A DNA stretch of 64,000 nucleotides. Source: JAEMQF01 sp963850525 (GTDB taxonomy: Bacteria > Pseudomonadota > Gammaproteobacteria > Burkholderiales > Burkholderiaceae_C). This document shows, piece by piece, positions 1-8,960 of this stretch. A program made the translations under genes and the position numbers. How positions within the stretch are numbered: the stretch's first letter is position 1; the number at the start of each line of letters is the position of its first letter. The notes under the pieces were generated by a model, which was not told where the DNA came from, ran no database searches, and saw only the letters and a list, made by a program, of their open reading frames with translations. Where the stretch lies: assembly GCA_963850525.1 (NCBI GenBank), contig CAWKLQ010000006.1:62001-126000 (forward strand), written 5' to 3'.

Positions 1-1
1 C

Positions 2-1141
2 ACGCTGACCCTCACCGAACAACTCATCGCGCGCCGCTCAGTCACGCCGGACGACGGCGGTTGCCAGGCCCTCGTCGCCGAATTGTTGCGATCCGCTGGT
101 TTCGAGTGCCACTCGCTGCCCCACGGCCCTGCCGAGGCCCCCGTGCAAAACCTGTGGGCCGTGCGCCGCGGCAGCGATGCCCAGGCGCCGCTGCTGGTGC
201 TGGCCGCGCACACCGACGTCGTGCCCACCGGGCCGCTCGCAGCATGGCAGAGCGACCCCTTCGTGCCGACGCACCGAGGCGGCCATTTGTACGGGCGCGG
301 CGCCGCCGACATGAAGACCTCGCTCGCGGCGATGGTCGTCGCAGCGTTGGAGTTCGCGCGCGCGCACCCGCAGGCACGCGGCTCGCTGGCGTTGCTGCTC
401 ACCAGCGACGAAGAAGGCCCCGCCGTCGACGGCACGGTCAAAGTCGTGGAGTGGCTCACTGCCCAGGGACTGCGACCCGACTACTGCATCGTCGGCGAGC
501 CGACGAGCGTCGAACGCTTGGGCGACATGATCAAGAACGGCAGGCGCGGCACGCTCTCGGGCAAGTTGCACGTGAACGGCGTGCAAGGTCACATCGCGTA
601 CCCGCACCTGGCGAGCAACCCGATCCACCTGGCACTGCCGGCGCTCGCCGAACTCGTTGCCATGGAATGGGACCGCGGCAACGCCTACTTCCCGCCAACG
701 AGCTTTCAGATTTCCAATATTCACTCCGGTACCGGCGCGACGAATGTGATCCCGGGCTCGGCAGCGATCGACTTCAATTTTCGGTTCTCGACGGAATCGA
801 GCGTGGCGTCGCTGAAGGCGCGCGTCCACGAGGTCTTGACGCGGCACAAGGTCCCTCATGAACTCGCCTGGACTCTCGGCGGCGAGCCCTTCCTCACGCC
901 CGTGGGCACGCTGAGCCAGGCGCTGTCGGAGTCGATTCGCGAGCACACGGGGCTGCGCACCGAGCTGTCGACCACCGGCGGAACGTCGGACGGCCGCTTC
1001 ATCGCGAAGATCTGCCCGCAAGTCATCGAGTTCGGCCCCGTCAACGCGAGCATCCACAAGATCGACGAGAACGTGGAAGTCGCTAGCATTGAGCCCTTGA
1101 AGAACATTTATCGCTCGACCCTGGAGCGGCTGTTGACATGA
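2..1141 (+). CDS. dapE: Succinyl-diaminopimelate desuccinylase DapE (5' end outside window)
   Basis: DapE is a cytoplasmic dinuclear-zinc hydrolase that releases succinate from N-succinyl-LL-diaminopimelate in the lysine and peptidoglycan pathway. The reading frame is open from the first bases of the window (TLTLTEQLIARRSVTPDDGG...), which matches the DapE N-terminus, so only the start codon and a few residues are missing. An internal ATG at 83 would remove the conserved N-terminal helix. M20-type metal and catalytic features are visible: HTDVVPTGPL, GAADMK, the acidic pair in SDEEGPAVDGT, and the late histidine in ASIHKIDE. It is followed by prmB and yheS on the same strand, an order often seen in Burkholderiales. 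Identification is secure. Confidence 0.96.
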   Translation, partial: TLTLTEQLIARRSVTPDDGGCQALVAELLRSAGFECHSLPHGPAEAPVQNLWAVRRGSDAQAPLLVLAAHTDVVPTGPLAAWQSDPFVPTHRGGHLYGRGAADMKTSLAAMVVAALEFARAHPQARGSLALLLTSDEEGPAVDGTVKVVEWLTAQGLRPDYCIVGEPTSVERLGDMIKNGRRGTLSGKLHVNGVQGHIAYPHLASNPIHLALPALAELVAMEWDRGNAYFPPTSFQISNIHSGTGATNVIPGSAAIDFNFRFSTESSVASLKARVHEVLTRHKVPHELAWTLGGEPFLTPVGTLSQALSESIREHTGLRTELSTTGGTSDGRFIAKICPQVIEFGPVNASIHKIDENVEVASIEPLKNIYRSTLERLLT

Positions 1142-1220
1142 GCGCCGCGCCGGGCCGTCCCAAGCAAGCGAATCTCCCCGCGGGGGAGTGGCCGCGGTAC
1201 GCCGCGGCCGAGGGGCCCAC

Positions 1221-2108
1221 ATGACTTTGATCGACCTCATCACTGCGCAAAGCGCCCGCCTCAAACAGGCGGGCGTTTGCTTTGGGCACGGCACGACGAA
1301 TGCGTTCGACGAGTCGGCGTGGCTCGTGCTGTGGGCGCTGGGGCTGCCGCTGGAGTCGCTCGAGACGCGTGCGCAACAGAGCCTGGATGCCGCTGAGCAG
1401 GAGAAAGCAGAAGCGCTCGTGACGCGGCGCATCGAGTCGCGCCAGCCTGCCGCCTACCTGACGAACGAGGCGTGGCTGCAAAACGTGCCCTTCTTCGTCG
1501 ACGAGCGCGTGCTCGTGCCACGCTCCTACATCGCCGAGTTGCTCGCTGACGCCGAAGGCGAAGGCACCCTCGACGCGTGGTTGTCGGAGCGAACGCTGCG
1601 CGTTCTGGACCTGTGCACCGGCAGCGGCTGCCTGGCCGTGATTGCGGCGCTCGCGTATCCCGATGTGCGCGTCGACGCCGCCGATATTTCGGCCCCCGCC
1701 TTGGACGTGGCGCGAATCAACGTCGACAAACACGCGCTCGGGCAACGCATCGCCATTCTGCAATCCGACCTGTTCGCCCAAGTGCGCGGCCCCTACGACC
1801 TGATTCTTTGCAACCCTCCCTATGTCAATTCCACGAGCATGAACGCCCTGCCTGACGAATACCGCGCCGAACCGGCGCTCGCGCTGCAAGGCGGCCCCGA
1901 CGGCATGGACCTGGTGCGCAGCATCATCCGCGACGCGCCCCGCCACATGACGAACGACGCCGTGCTCGTGCTCGAGATCGGCCACGAGCGCGCGCATTTC
2001 GACGCCGCCTTCCCGCGCCTCGAAGTCGCGTGGCTCGAGACCAGCGGCGGCGACGAGCAGGTCTTGCTCGCCACCCGCGACGCCTTGCAGCGCTGGAGCG
2101 CGCGATGA
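1221..2108 (+). CDS. prmB: Ribosomal protein uL3 glutamine methyltransferase PrmB
   Basis: PrmB is a SAM-dependent methyltransferase that modifies a glutamine of ribosomal protein L3 during 50S assembly. The 295-residue product has the SAM-binding motif LDLCTGSGCLAV (about residues 129-140) and the catalytic NPPY tetrad (198-201) that binds the target amide. The ATG at 1221 is chosen over an upstream in-frame start at 1188, because the product then begins directly at the expected N-terminus (MTLIDLITAQ). The last bases overlap the next start as ATGA, which implies translational coupling to yheS. HemK/PrmC is the nearest paralogue. The position after dapE and the NPPYVNS sequence favour PrmB. 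Confidence 0.93.
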   Translation: MTLIDLITAQSARLKQAGVCFGHGTTNAFDESAWLVLWALGLPLESLETRAQQSLDAAEQEKAEALVTRRIESRQPAAYLTNEAWLQNVPFFVDERVLVPRSYIAELLADAEGEGTLDAWLSERTLRVLDLCTGSGCLAVIAALAYPDVRVDAADISAPALDVARINVDKHALGQRIAILQSDLFAQVRGPYDLILCNPPYVNSTSMNALPDEYRAEPALALQGGPDGMDLVRSIIRDAPRHMTNDAVLVLEIGHERAHFDAAFPRLEVAWLETSGGDEQVLLATRDALQRWSAR

Positions 2109-4084
2109 TCCAGTTGCGCGAAGTGACGCTGCGCCGCGGCGTCAAGGTGATTCTGGAGCGCGCCAGCGTGACGCTGCAGCCGGGCGAAAAAGTCGGCCTG
2201 GTCGGGCGCAACGGCGCGGGCAAGTCGTCGCTGTTTTCGCTGCTGACGGGCCGGCTGCACGCCGACGCGGGTTCGGTCGAATGGCCGCCGCGCTGGCGCC
2301 TCGCCGAAGTCGCGCAGGAGATGCCCGAGACGAGCGACGCGGCAACCGAGTTCGTGCTGCAAGGCGACAGCCGCCTGATGCAGGCGCAGGCCGAACTCGC
2401 CGCCGCGGAAGCCGCAGACGACGGCGAAGCGATGGCGCACGCGCACCAGGCGATCGACGAAGCCGGAGGGTTCGATGCACGCGCGCGCGCCCAGGCGATG
2501 CTGCTCGGCCTGGGCTTCAAGCGCGATGAACTCGACGCATCCGTGAACAGTTTCTCCGGCGGCTGGCGCATGCGCCTGCAACTCGCGCGGGCCTTGATGT
2601 GCCCGGCGGACCTGATGCTGCTGGACGAGCCGACGAACCACCTCGACCTGGACGCCCTCGTCTGGCTCGAGGCGTGGCTGCTGCGCTACGCGGGCACACT
2701 CATCGTCATCAGCCACGATCGCGAGTTCTTGGATGCGATCACGCGCACGACGCTGCACCTGGACGAAACGCAACTCACGCGCTACACGGGCAACTACACG
2801 GCGTTCGAGGAGATGCGCTCGGAACGCGCGATGCAACAGCAAGCGAACTTCGCGAAGCAGCAGGAACGCATTGCCCACTTGAAGAAGTTCATCGACCGCT
2901 TCAAGGCCAAGGCGAGCAAAGCCAAGCAGGCACAGAGCCGCGTCAAGGCGCTGGCACGCATGGAGCGCATCGCGCCGGTGCTGACGAGCGGCGATTTCCA
3001 GTTCGAATTCCGCGAGCCCTTGAGCCTGCCCAATCCGATGCTCGCGTTCGAAGGCGTCGCGTGCGGCTACCGTGACGACGCCGGCCACGCCAAGACCATC
3101 GTGCACGGCATCAACCGCTCCGTGCTCGCGGGGCAGCGCATCGGCATCCTCGGTGCGAACGGCCGCGGCAAATCGACCCTCGTGAAGACGATCGCGCGCA
3201 CCTTGGCGCCGCTGGCCGGGCACATCACGGAAGGCAAGGGCCTGAGCATCGGTTACTTCGCGCAGCAAGAACTCGACGTGCTGTCGCTGGACGACGGCGC
3301 GCTCATGCACATGGTGCGCCTGGCGCGCGACGTCGGCCCGCCCGGGCGCGAACAGGAGTTGCGCGATTACCTCGGGTCGTTCCGCTTCGTCGGCGACATG
3401 GTCACGCAAGCCGTCGGCACCTTGTCCGGCGGCGAGAAAGCCCGGCTCGTGCTGGCGATGCTCGTCTGGCAGCGCCCGAACCTGTTGTTGCTCGATGAGC
3501 CGACAAACCACCTCGACCTGACGACGCGCGAGGCGCTGAGCATGGCGCTCAATGAATTCGAAGGCACGGTGATGCTCGTCAGCCACGACCGCGCGCTGCT
3601 GCGCGAGGTGTGCGACGAGTTCTGGCTGGTCACCGACGGCGCGATCAAGCCTTTCGACGGCGATCTTGACGACTACCAGCGCTGGCTTCTTGAACAGTCG
3701 CGCGAGCAGGCGCGTGAAGCGTCGCGCCGGTCCAGCGCTGATCGTGCGCCGGCCGTGGCGCCCACGCAGTCGACCGCCCCGACCGGCAGCGCACCCGGCG
3801 GACGCCGCGACGATCGCAAGCAGGCCGCCGCCGCGCGCCAAAAGCGCAACGACGACGCGAAGCCGCTGCGCCTGGAACAAAACCGCATCGACAACCGCCT
3901 GGGCGTGCTGTTCGCCGAGCGCGACAAGCTCGAAGCCGGATTTGCCGACGCCGCACTGTCACCCGACAAAATCGCCGACGCGGGCAAGCGCTTGAAGCTA
4001 GTGGCCGAGGAGATCGAACAGCTGGAGGCGCGCTGGCTGGAACTCGGAACGCGGATCGACGAGCTCGCCGGCGCAGCGAGTTGA
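2105..4084 (+). CDS. yheS: ABC-F family ATPase, YheS type
   Basis: This is a soluble ABC-F protein with two ATP-binding cassettes and no membrane segments. ABC-F proteins act on ribosomes to relieve stalled translation, and the exact role of YheS is less settled than that of EttA. The 659 residues contain Walker A motifs GRNGAGKSS (about 34-42) and GANGRGKST, signature motifs FSGGWRMRL and LSGGEKARL, and two copies of LLLDEPTNHLDL. The interdomain linker carries FIDRFKAKASKAKQAQSR, a hallmark of the family, and the C-terminus is a charged coiled-coil arm. The length and local sequence match YheS better than Uup or EttA. The start at 2105 overlaps the prmB stop codon as ATGA. Confidence 0.93.
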   Translation: MIQLREVTLRRGVKVILERASVTLQPGEKVGLVGRNGAGKSSLFSLLTGRLHADAGSVEWPPRWRLAEVAQEMPETSDAATEFVLQGDSRLMQAQAELAAAEAADDGEAMAHAHQAIDEAGGFDARARAQAMLLGLGFKRDELDASVNSFSGGWRMRLQLARALMCPADLMLLDEPTNHLDLDALVWLEAWLLRYAGTLIVISHDREFLDAITRTTLHLDETQLTRYTGNYTAFEEMRSERAMQQQANFAKQQERIAHLKKFIDRFKAKASKAKQAQSRVKALARMERIAPVLTSGDFQFEFREPLSLPNPMLAFEGVACGYRDDAGHAKTIVHGINRSVLAGQRIGILGANGRGKSTLVKTIARTLAPLAGHITEGKGLSIGYFAQQELDVLSLDDGALMHMVRLARDVGPPGREQELRDYLGSFRFVGDMVTQAVGTLSGGEKARLVLAMLVWQRPNLLLLDEPTNHLDLTTREALSMALNEFEGTVMLVSHDRALLREVCDEFWLVTDGAIKPFDGDLDDYQRWLLEQSREQAREASRRSSADRAPAVAPTQSTAPTGSAPGGRRDDRKQAAAARQKRNDDAKPLRLEQNRIDNRLGVLFAERDKLEAGFADAALSPDKIADAGKRLKLVAEEIEQLEARWLELGTRIDELAGAAS

Positions 4085-4133
4085 CGCTCAGTCCCCCTCA
4101 GCGGTGGCGGCGTTTGCACCGCCTGGAGCGCTC

Positions 4134-5081
4134 TCACCTCGGTGGCACCATCAGCTGCAGCATCAACTCGATGCGCGCCTGCAACGGCGTGAGCGGGCCT
4201 GCCGAGGGAAAGGGCACGTCGGGCTCAATGAACACCGGACCGTCAAGGCAGCGCGAGCAGCGCCACACAAGCACCCCGCGCGCTTGCGCGACACGCAGCG
4301 CGGCGTCGAGCGCGTGATGCACGCTGCCGTTGCCCGGGCCCGCGACGATCAAACCCCGAACGCCTGACGCAAGCGCAGCTTGAACCAAGGCTCCGCTCGA
4401 GCCGGCGTGCCCGGTAATGACTTCGACGCCGGGCCACGCCTCCGGATCGTCAGGCAGCCGCGCCAGGCCGATCGCCACGCCGTTTGGCCATTCGCGAAAC
4501 TTGCGCAAGCACCCTTCTTCGACTCGGCCCAGCAGCCCGGCCTCGCCTGAGCCGAACGCGTCGACGCGGTAGCTGTGGATCTTGCGCACGTCGAGCGCCG
4601 AATGCACCGACCCGGCGAGCACGACCACGACGCCGCACGCGCCGTCGATGCGCGCGACGCCCACCGCGTCGCACAGATTCTGTGGCCCATCAGGCATCAG
4701 CGCGGTCGCCGGTCGCATCGCCGCGGTGAAGACGACGGGTTTGTTTTGCGGCGCGAGCAAACGCTGCACGAAGTAGGCGGTTTCTTCGAGCGTGTCGGTG
4801 CCGTGCGTGACGACGACGCCGGCGACGTCTGACCGTGCGAGATGGAATTCGATGCGCCGCGCCAGTGCGAGCCAGGTCGCGAAATCCATGTCCTTGCTGT
4901 CGACCTGCGCCACCTGCTCGGACTCGAGCGCCTCGCCGGCCAGGGCGGGCACCGCGTCGACGAGCTGCTGCACGCCGAGCTGCGCAGCCCGGTAATGCAC
5001 GTTGTCGCCCGGCACCTGCGACGCGCCGGCGATCGTGCCGCCGGTGCCGAGAACTACCACGATCGCAGGTGCTTTGTGCAT
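4134..5081 (-). CDS. L-asparaginase family amidohydrolase
   Basis: The product hydrolyses L-asparagine (possibly also glutamine) to the acid and ammonia. At 315 residues it has both asparaginase signatures: the N-terminal catalytic-threonine segment LGTGGTIAG (about 11-19) and VVTHGTDTLEETAY with the second catalytic threonine and aspartate. There is no signal peptide, so it is probably cytoplasmic, which is a type I feature, although the sequence between motifs does not let me decide between type I and II. It is transcribed away from lexA, and its start lies only 22 bp from the first of two LexA boxes, so SOS control is possible but unproven. Confidence 0.88.
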   Translation of the reverse strand: MHKAPAIVVVLGTGGTIAGASQVPGDNVHYRAAQLGVQQLVDAVPALAGEALESEQVAQVDSKDMDFATWLALARRIEFHLARSDVAGVVVTHGTDTLEETAYFVQRLLAPQNKPVVFTAAMRPATALMPDGPQNLCDAVGVARIDGACGVVVVLAGSVHSALDVRKIHSYRVDAFGSGEAGLLGRVEEGCLRKFREWPNGVAIGLARLPDDPEAWPGVEVITGHAGSSGALVQAALASGVRGLIVAGPGNGSVHHALDAALRVAQARGVLVWRCSRCLDGPVFIEPDVPFPSAGPLTPLQARIELMLQLMVPPR

Positions 5082-5103
5082 AGGGATTGCGTTTTTATTC
5101 TGG

Positions 5104-5139
5104 CTGGATGAAAATACAGCTACTGGATGAAATTACAGA
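5104..5139. promoter_or_regulatory. Tandem LexA-binding sites (SOS boxes)
   Basis: Two copies of the CTG-N10-CAG SOS box lie 20 bp apart: CTGGATGAAAATACAG at 5104-5119 and CTGGATGAAATTACAG at 5124-5139. They sit immediately upstream of lexA, as expected for autorepression, and between lexA and the divergent asparaginase gene. The 20-bp offset would place two LexA dimers almost two helical turns apart. The second box covers the ATG at 5127, arguing against that codon as the translation start. Confidence 0.85.
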
Positions 5140-5150
5140 GAGGGCTAGAT

Positions 5151-5819
5151 GTGACAGAAACACCCAAGCTCACCGACCGCCAACAACAGATTCTCGGCCT
5201 CGTGCAAAGCGCGATCGAGCGCACCGGCGCGCCGCCCACGCGCGCCGAGATCGCCAGCGAACTCGGCTTCAAGTCCGCCAACGCCGCCGAAGAGCATTTG
5301 CAGGCACTGGCGCGCAAAGGCGTGATCGAACTCGTGAGCGGCACGTCGCGCGGGATTCGTTTGAAGTCTGACACATTGCGCAAGCTCAACGAAATGCGCA
5401 CCAAGCAGTTCAGCCTGCCACTGCTGTCGCAGCTGTCATTGCCGCTGGTGGGGCGCGTCGCTGCGGGCAGCCCGATGCTCGCGCTCGAACATGTCGAGCA
5501 GACCTACCAGGTCGAAGCCAGCCTGTTCGCGCGCCGTCCCGACTACTTGCTCATCGTGCGTGGCATGAGCATGCGCGATGTCGGCATCATGGACGGCGAC
5601 TTGCTCGCCGTGCAGAAGGCCAAGGAGGCGAAGAACGGCCAGATCGTCGTCGCGCGCATCGACGATGAGGTGACGGTCAAGCGCTTTCGCAAGACGCGAA
5701 TCGGCATCGAACTGATCCCCGAGAACCCGGATTTCAAGACGCTGCTCGTGTCCCCCGACCAGGAGTTCGAGCTCGAAGGGCTGGCCGTGGGACTGATTCG
5801 CAACAACATGCTGATGTAG
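5151..5819 (+). CDS. lexA: SOS repressor LexA
   Basis: LexA represses DNA-repair genes and cleaves itself when RecA is activated. I choose the GTG at 5151, which has a strong ribosome site (GAGAGGG, 5138-5144) six bases upstream, rather than the ATG at 5127 that lies inside an SOS box. From this start the protein has 222 residues. It has an N-terminal winged helix (about 8-72, LTDRQQQILGLVQ, with the recognition segment SANAAEEHLQAL), the Ala105-Gly106 cleavage site in RVAAGSP, the nucleophile Ser140 in GMSMRD and the general base Lys177 in TVKRF. The spacing between these residues matches E. coli LexA exactly (35 and 37). All key residues are present, so it should be functional. Confidence 0.96.
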   Translation: MTETPKLTDRQQQILGLVQSAIERTGAPPTRAEIASELGFKSANAAEEHLQALARKGVIELVSGTSRGIRLKSDTLRKLNEMRTKQFSLPLLSQLSLPLVGRVAAGSPMLALEHVEQTYQVEASLFARRPDYLLIVRGMSMRDVGIMDGDLLAVQKAKEAKNGQIVVARIDDEVTVKRFRKTRIGIELIPENPDFKTLLVSPDQEFELEGLAVGLIRNNMLM

Positions 5820-5835
5820 CCGCCAAGAAGTTCGT

Positions 5836-5902
5836 GTCATCCCGGCGAAAGCCGGGATCCACTCGCGGCCACTTGCTGGATCCCGGCTTTCGCCGGGATG
5901 AA
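5836..5902. repeat. Palindromic intergenic repeat, likely bidirectional terminator
   Basis: Two inverted hairpins lie between the convergent lexA and acylase genes. The first is ATCCCGGC-GAAA-GCCGGGAT (5839-5858) and the second is ATCCCGGC-TTTC-GCCGGGAT (5880-5899); each is the reverse complement of the other. Each arm folds with an 8-bp stem and the whole can form a longer cruciform. There is no T-run, so a role in termination is inferred only from position. Related copies occur at 21541-21622 and 41470-41496. Confidence 0.85.
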
Positions 5903-5910
5903 AACGGGGG

Positions 5911-8322
5911 TCAACGCGTGGGCGACAGCTTCAAGCTGTGCTGCGCCACGCTGCTCCACAGCGGCACGTACTCCACACGCGACCAGGGCTCGACAAAACT
6001 GCGGAACAGCGGCGAAAACGCGATTCCCGACTGGCCGCTCGAATGCATGATGCGTGACTTGGCCGGGTCGCCCAAGTCGTAGAGCGCGCGCAGTGACGGG
6101 CCGTGTTCGTCGAGGTAGAGCTCGCCGGTCCGCACCAGCGGCCTGAGGCTGACGCGCGACACGTTGACGGTGAAGGTATCGCCGCCCACGGGCGTGCGCA
6201 ATTCGAACCAGCGTGCGAGCAGACCCACCTGGCTGAACGGGCGGTGCTCGCTGCGCGCCACATGCGCCGCGCCCCACTGCCACTGCGCCACATCGGCGCC
6301 GTGGCGCTGCTGCAGTTCGTCGAGTGCCCGCGTGAATGCGGCGTCGATTTGCTGCACGCACGTCTCGACCGCAGGGGTGCCCTGCTGATCGCACCAGCGC
6401 TCGTCGCTGCGCTCGAGCACCCCTTCCAGCGCGTCGCGGAAACTGCGGTTCTCCAGCGTGCGCTCGAACATCACCGGGCCGATGTCATCGCCGAAGACGC
6501 CCAGCGTCAATTGCCGTGCCCACGCCCAGAAGATGAGCGGCGCTGCGGCCTCCGCCCGCATCGTGCCGTCAAACCCCGCGAGTTGCTGCTGCGCGGCCGC
6601 TGCGAGCGGATGCGTCGACTTGGCGCGCTGCAGGTACGGCAGCAGGCGCTGCGTCGCCAGGGACAGCACGTCGGCCTGGATGTCGCGCAAGCTGTCCATG
6701 TTGTGGCGGGGTTTCGCGCCGAGCAACTTTTCGATGCGCTGTTGCCGATATGGCACGGCCCACTCGTTGGTGATGTAGTGCGGGTAGTCGGGGGCGTGGA
6801 TGCGCTGGTTTGCGGTCGCGATCCAGCCGCGCGGCGGGTCGACTTCGCGTGGCGTCAAGGCCGCGTCGAGGAAACCGTCCCAGTCGTAGCGCGCCTCCCA
6901 ACCCGGTGCCGGCACCTGGCCTTTGAGATCGTTCGTCGCCTTGCGCAGCGGCACCCGGCCGGCGGAGAGCACGCCGATGTGACCTTCACGGTCGGCGACG
7001 ACCATGTTCTGCATCGGCGCCACATAAGGCGCGAGGGCTTGCACGAACTGCGCCATCGAGGTTGCAAGGTTCAGCGCGAGTGACGCTTCCATGGTTCCCG
7101 GATCCGCGTCGAGCGCGGTCCAGCGCAGTGCGAGCGCATAACTCTGCTTGTCTTTGCGGCCGGTCAGCCCTTCGGCGATGCCGGCGTCGGAGATCACGGG
7201 CCCATGGCGCGTCGTACGAACCGTCAGCGACTCATCGGGCTGGCCCTTGATCTTGAGGGTTTCGGTGAACGACTCGAAGCGTGCCCAGCCTTGTGGCGTT
7301 TGATACTTCGACGGATCGTCGGGATTGATGCGTTCGATGTACAGGTCTTGCACGTCGGGCCCGGTGTTCGTGAAGCCCCACGCGATGTGCTCGTTCTGCC
7401 CCAGCACGACGCCGGGCAGGCCCGGCATCGTTGCGCCCGCAACGTGCAGACCCGGTGCCTCGAGGCGCGCGAAGTACCAGAGCGCCGGCGCGCTGAGCTT
7501 GAGGTGCGGGTCGTTCGCGAGCAGCGGCTTGCCGGTCTCGGTGTGACTGCCGGCGACGACCCAGTTGTTCGAACCCACGCCTTCCACGCCGGAGGGCGGC
7601 GCGTGCAGCAGCGCCTGTTCGCCGATCTTGCCGTCCAGGCGCAGGCCGCGGAACAAGGCCGCGTAGTCGGCGGTCGCGAGCGGCGCGTCGCCGGGGTACG
7701 GTGGAATCAGTTCGTTGATGCGCGCCACCGGCATCTTCAACGCCAGGCGCATGCGCAGCATCTCGGTGCGCCAGTTGCCGCCGAGGTCCCACGCCATCAT
7801 GATTGCCCAGGCCAAGCTGTCTTGCGGCGCCCACGGCTCGAACGGCAGGCCGAGCACGACGAACTCCGGCGGGCGCGCTTGCATGGCTTGCGCGGCGTAG
7901 GCATTGATGCCTGCGGCGTACGCCGTCATCGTCGCGCGCAGCGCCGGGCTGGCTTTGTCCCACTGCGCGTTGGCCGCGCGTTTCACGCCGAGCGCGCGCA
8001 AGAATTTGTCGGACTCGATGGCCGGCGCGCCAAACGCTTCGGCGAGGCGCCCGGAGCCGATGCGCCGGTGCGTCTCGAGTTGCCAGAGCCGGTCTTGCGC
8101 GTGCGCGAAGCCCAGGCCAAACACCGCGTCGTCGATCGACTCGGCGCGGATCGTCGGGATGCCCTGCGCGTCGCGGTCAATCCGGATCGCCTTCCGCGCG
8201 CCCGCCACTTCGATCGTGCCGTCGACTTTGGGCAAGGCGAGCGTGGCGTAGCCGGCTGCGCCAAGCACACCCACAAGAACGAACGCGGCGAAACCCCAAG
8301 CGACCCACTTGATCGCCTTCAT
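5911..8322 (-). CDS. Penicillin acylase family protein (Ntn hydrolase)
   Basis: This 803-residue member of the penicillin amidase family (peptidase S45) is made as a precursor that cuts itself into alpha and beta chains. The start MKAIKWVAWG at 8322 gives an N-terminal hydrophobic segment (about 5-30) that would export or anchor the protein. The beta-chain N-terminal serine is recognisable as Ser251 in GVGSNNWVVAGS, followed by NDPHLKLSAPALWY and GQNEHIAWGFTNTG, all typical of the family. Family members cleave beta-lactam side chains, acyl-homoserine lactones or other amides, and the substrate cannot be told from sequence. It is convergent with lexA and separated from it by the palindromic repeat. 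Confidence 0.9.
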   Translation of the reverse strand: MKAIKWVAWGFAAFVLVGVLGAAGYATLALPKVDGTIEVAGARKAIRIDRDAQGIPTIRAESIDDAVFGLGFAHAQDRLWQLETHRRIGSGRLAEAFGAPAIESDKFLRALGVKRAANAQWDKASPALRATMTAYAAGINAYAAQAMQARPPEFVVLGLPFEPWAPQDSLAWAIMMAWDLGGNWRTEMLRMRLALKMPVARINELIPPYPGDAPLATADYAALFRGLRLDGKIGEQALLHAPPSGVEGVGSNNWVVAGSHTETGKPLLANDPHLKLSAPALWYFARLEAPGLHVAGATMPGLPGVVLGQNEHIAWGFTNTGPDVQDLYIERINPDDPSKYQTPQGWARFESFTETLKIKGQPDESLTVRTTRHGPVISDAGIAEGLTGRKDKQSYALALRWTALDADPGTMEASLALNLATSMAQFVQALAPYVAPMQNMVVADREGHIGVLSAGRVPLRKATNDLKGQVPAPGWEARYDWDGFLDAALTPREVDPPRGWIATANQRIHAPDYPHYITNEWAVPYRQQRIEKLLGAKPRHNMDSLRDIQADVLSLATQRLLPYLQRAKSTHPLAAAAQQQLAGFDGTMRAEAAAPLIFWAWARQLTLGVFGDDIGPVMFERTLENRSFRDALEGVLERSDERWCDQQGTPAVETCVQQIDAAFTRALDELQQRHGADVAQWQWGAAHVARSEHRPFSQVGLLARWFELRTPVGGDTFTVNVSRVSLRPLVRTGELYLDEHGPSLRALYDLGDPAKSRIMHSSGQSGIAFSPLFRSFVEPWSRVEYVPLWSSVAQHSLKLSPTR

Positions 8323-8363
8323 CGCCTGAATACCCTGGGTAGCGGCGCGCACGGGTCGAAGCG

Positions 8364-8873
8364 TCAGGTCATCGAACCGAGGTAGTCGCCCTTGCCCAGA
8401 TCGACGCCGTTGTGGCGCAGCAGCGCGTACGCCGTCATCACGTGGAAGTACAGGTTGGGCAGGGAATAGTGCTTGAGGTAGACCTCGCCCTTGAGCGTCA
8501 TCGAGCCGTCGCGGCGCGGCACGACGATGTCTTTGTTTTCCGTGCCGTCGATCTTCGCTGCCGGCACCGAACGGATGTATTCCAGCGTCGATGCGATGCG
8601 CAGGCGCAGGTCGGCAAAACTCGCCTCGGTGTCGTCGAACTTCGGCGCGTCCACGCCGGAGAGGCGTGCGACGGCGAACTTGGCGCTGTCGCAGGCGATC
8701 TGCACCTGTTTCGTGAAAGGCAACATGTCGGGCGCCAGACGCGCGCCGAGCAAGACGGCGGGCTCGAATTTTTTCGCCTGGGCGTGCGCCTCGGCCTTGT
8801 CGAACCAGCTTTGAAGGTTGCTGAGGGTGCGCACGATGACGGGCACGCTGGCTGAGTACATTGAGATGGACAT
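8364..8873 (-). CDS. DUF1993 family protein
   Basis: A 169-residue soluble protein of the DUF1993 family, which is related in fold to DinB-like four-helix proteins. Family-like features are the N-terminal MSISMYSASVPVIVRTLSNLQ, the LLGARLAPDMLPFTKQVQIACD segment and the C-terminal LPNLYFHVMTAYALLRHNGVDLGKGDYLG. No biochemical function is established for the family. It lies 41 bp upstream of the acylase gene on the same strand and may be co-transcribed with it, but nothing else links the two. The start at 8873 is the only reasonable one. Confidence 0.85.
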   Translation of the reverse strand: MSISMYSASVPVIVRTLSNLQSWFDKAEAHAQAKKFEPAVLLGARLAPDMLPFTKQVQIACDSAKFAVARLSGVDAPKFDDTEASFADLRLRIASTLEYIRSVPAAKIDGTENKDIVVPRRDGSMTLKGEVYLKHYSLPNLYFHVMTAYALLRHNGVDLGKGDYLGSMT

Positions 8874-8960
8874 AAGGTCTCCGAAGAAGTCTGGCGAGGT
8901 TCGCCACGAGGTCGCATGCTACACAATGGCGCCTGCCCTGCTTCCTGCCGCCGCCCCGAC

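Noticed and set aside
1138..1224. A 28-codon reading frame that overlaps the dapE stop as ATGA
   Set aside because: It is Gly/Pro/Arg rich, lacks a ribosome site of note and consists mostly of a GC-rich linker with short inverted bits; I take it as a spacer between dapE and prmB.
1820..3880. A 686-codon open frame antisense to yheS
   Set aside because: The long frame follows from codon bias at the third position in high-GC DNA; the other strand has two complete ATPase cassettes.
5127..5150. ATG at 5127 as the lexA start
   Set aside because: It lies within a LexA box and lacks a proper ribosome site, while GTG 5151 has a strong one.
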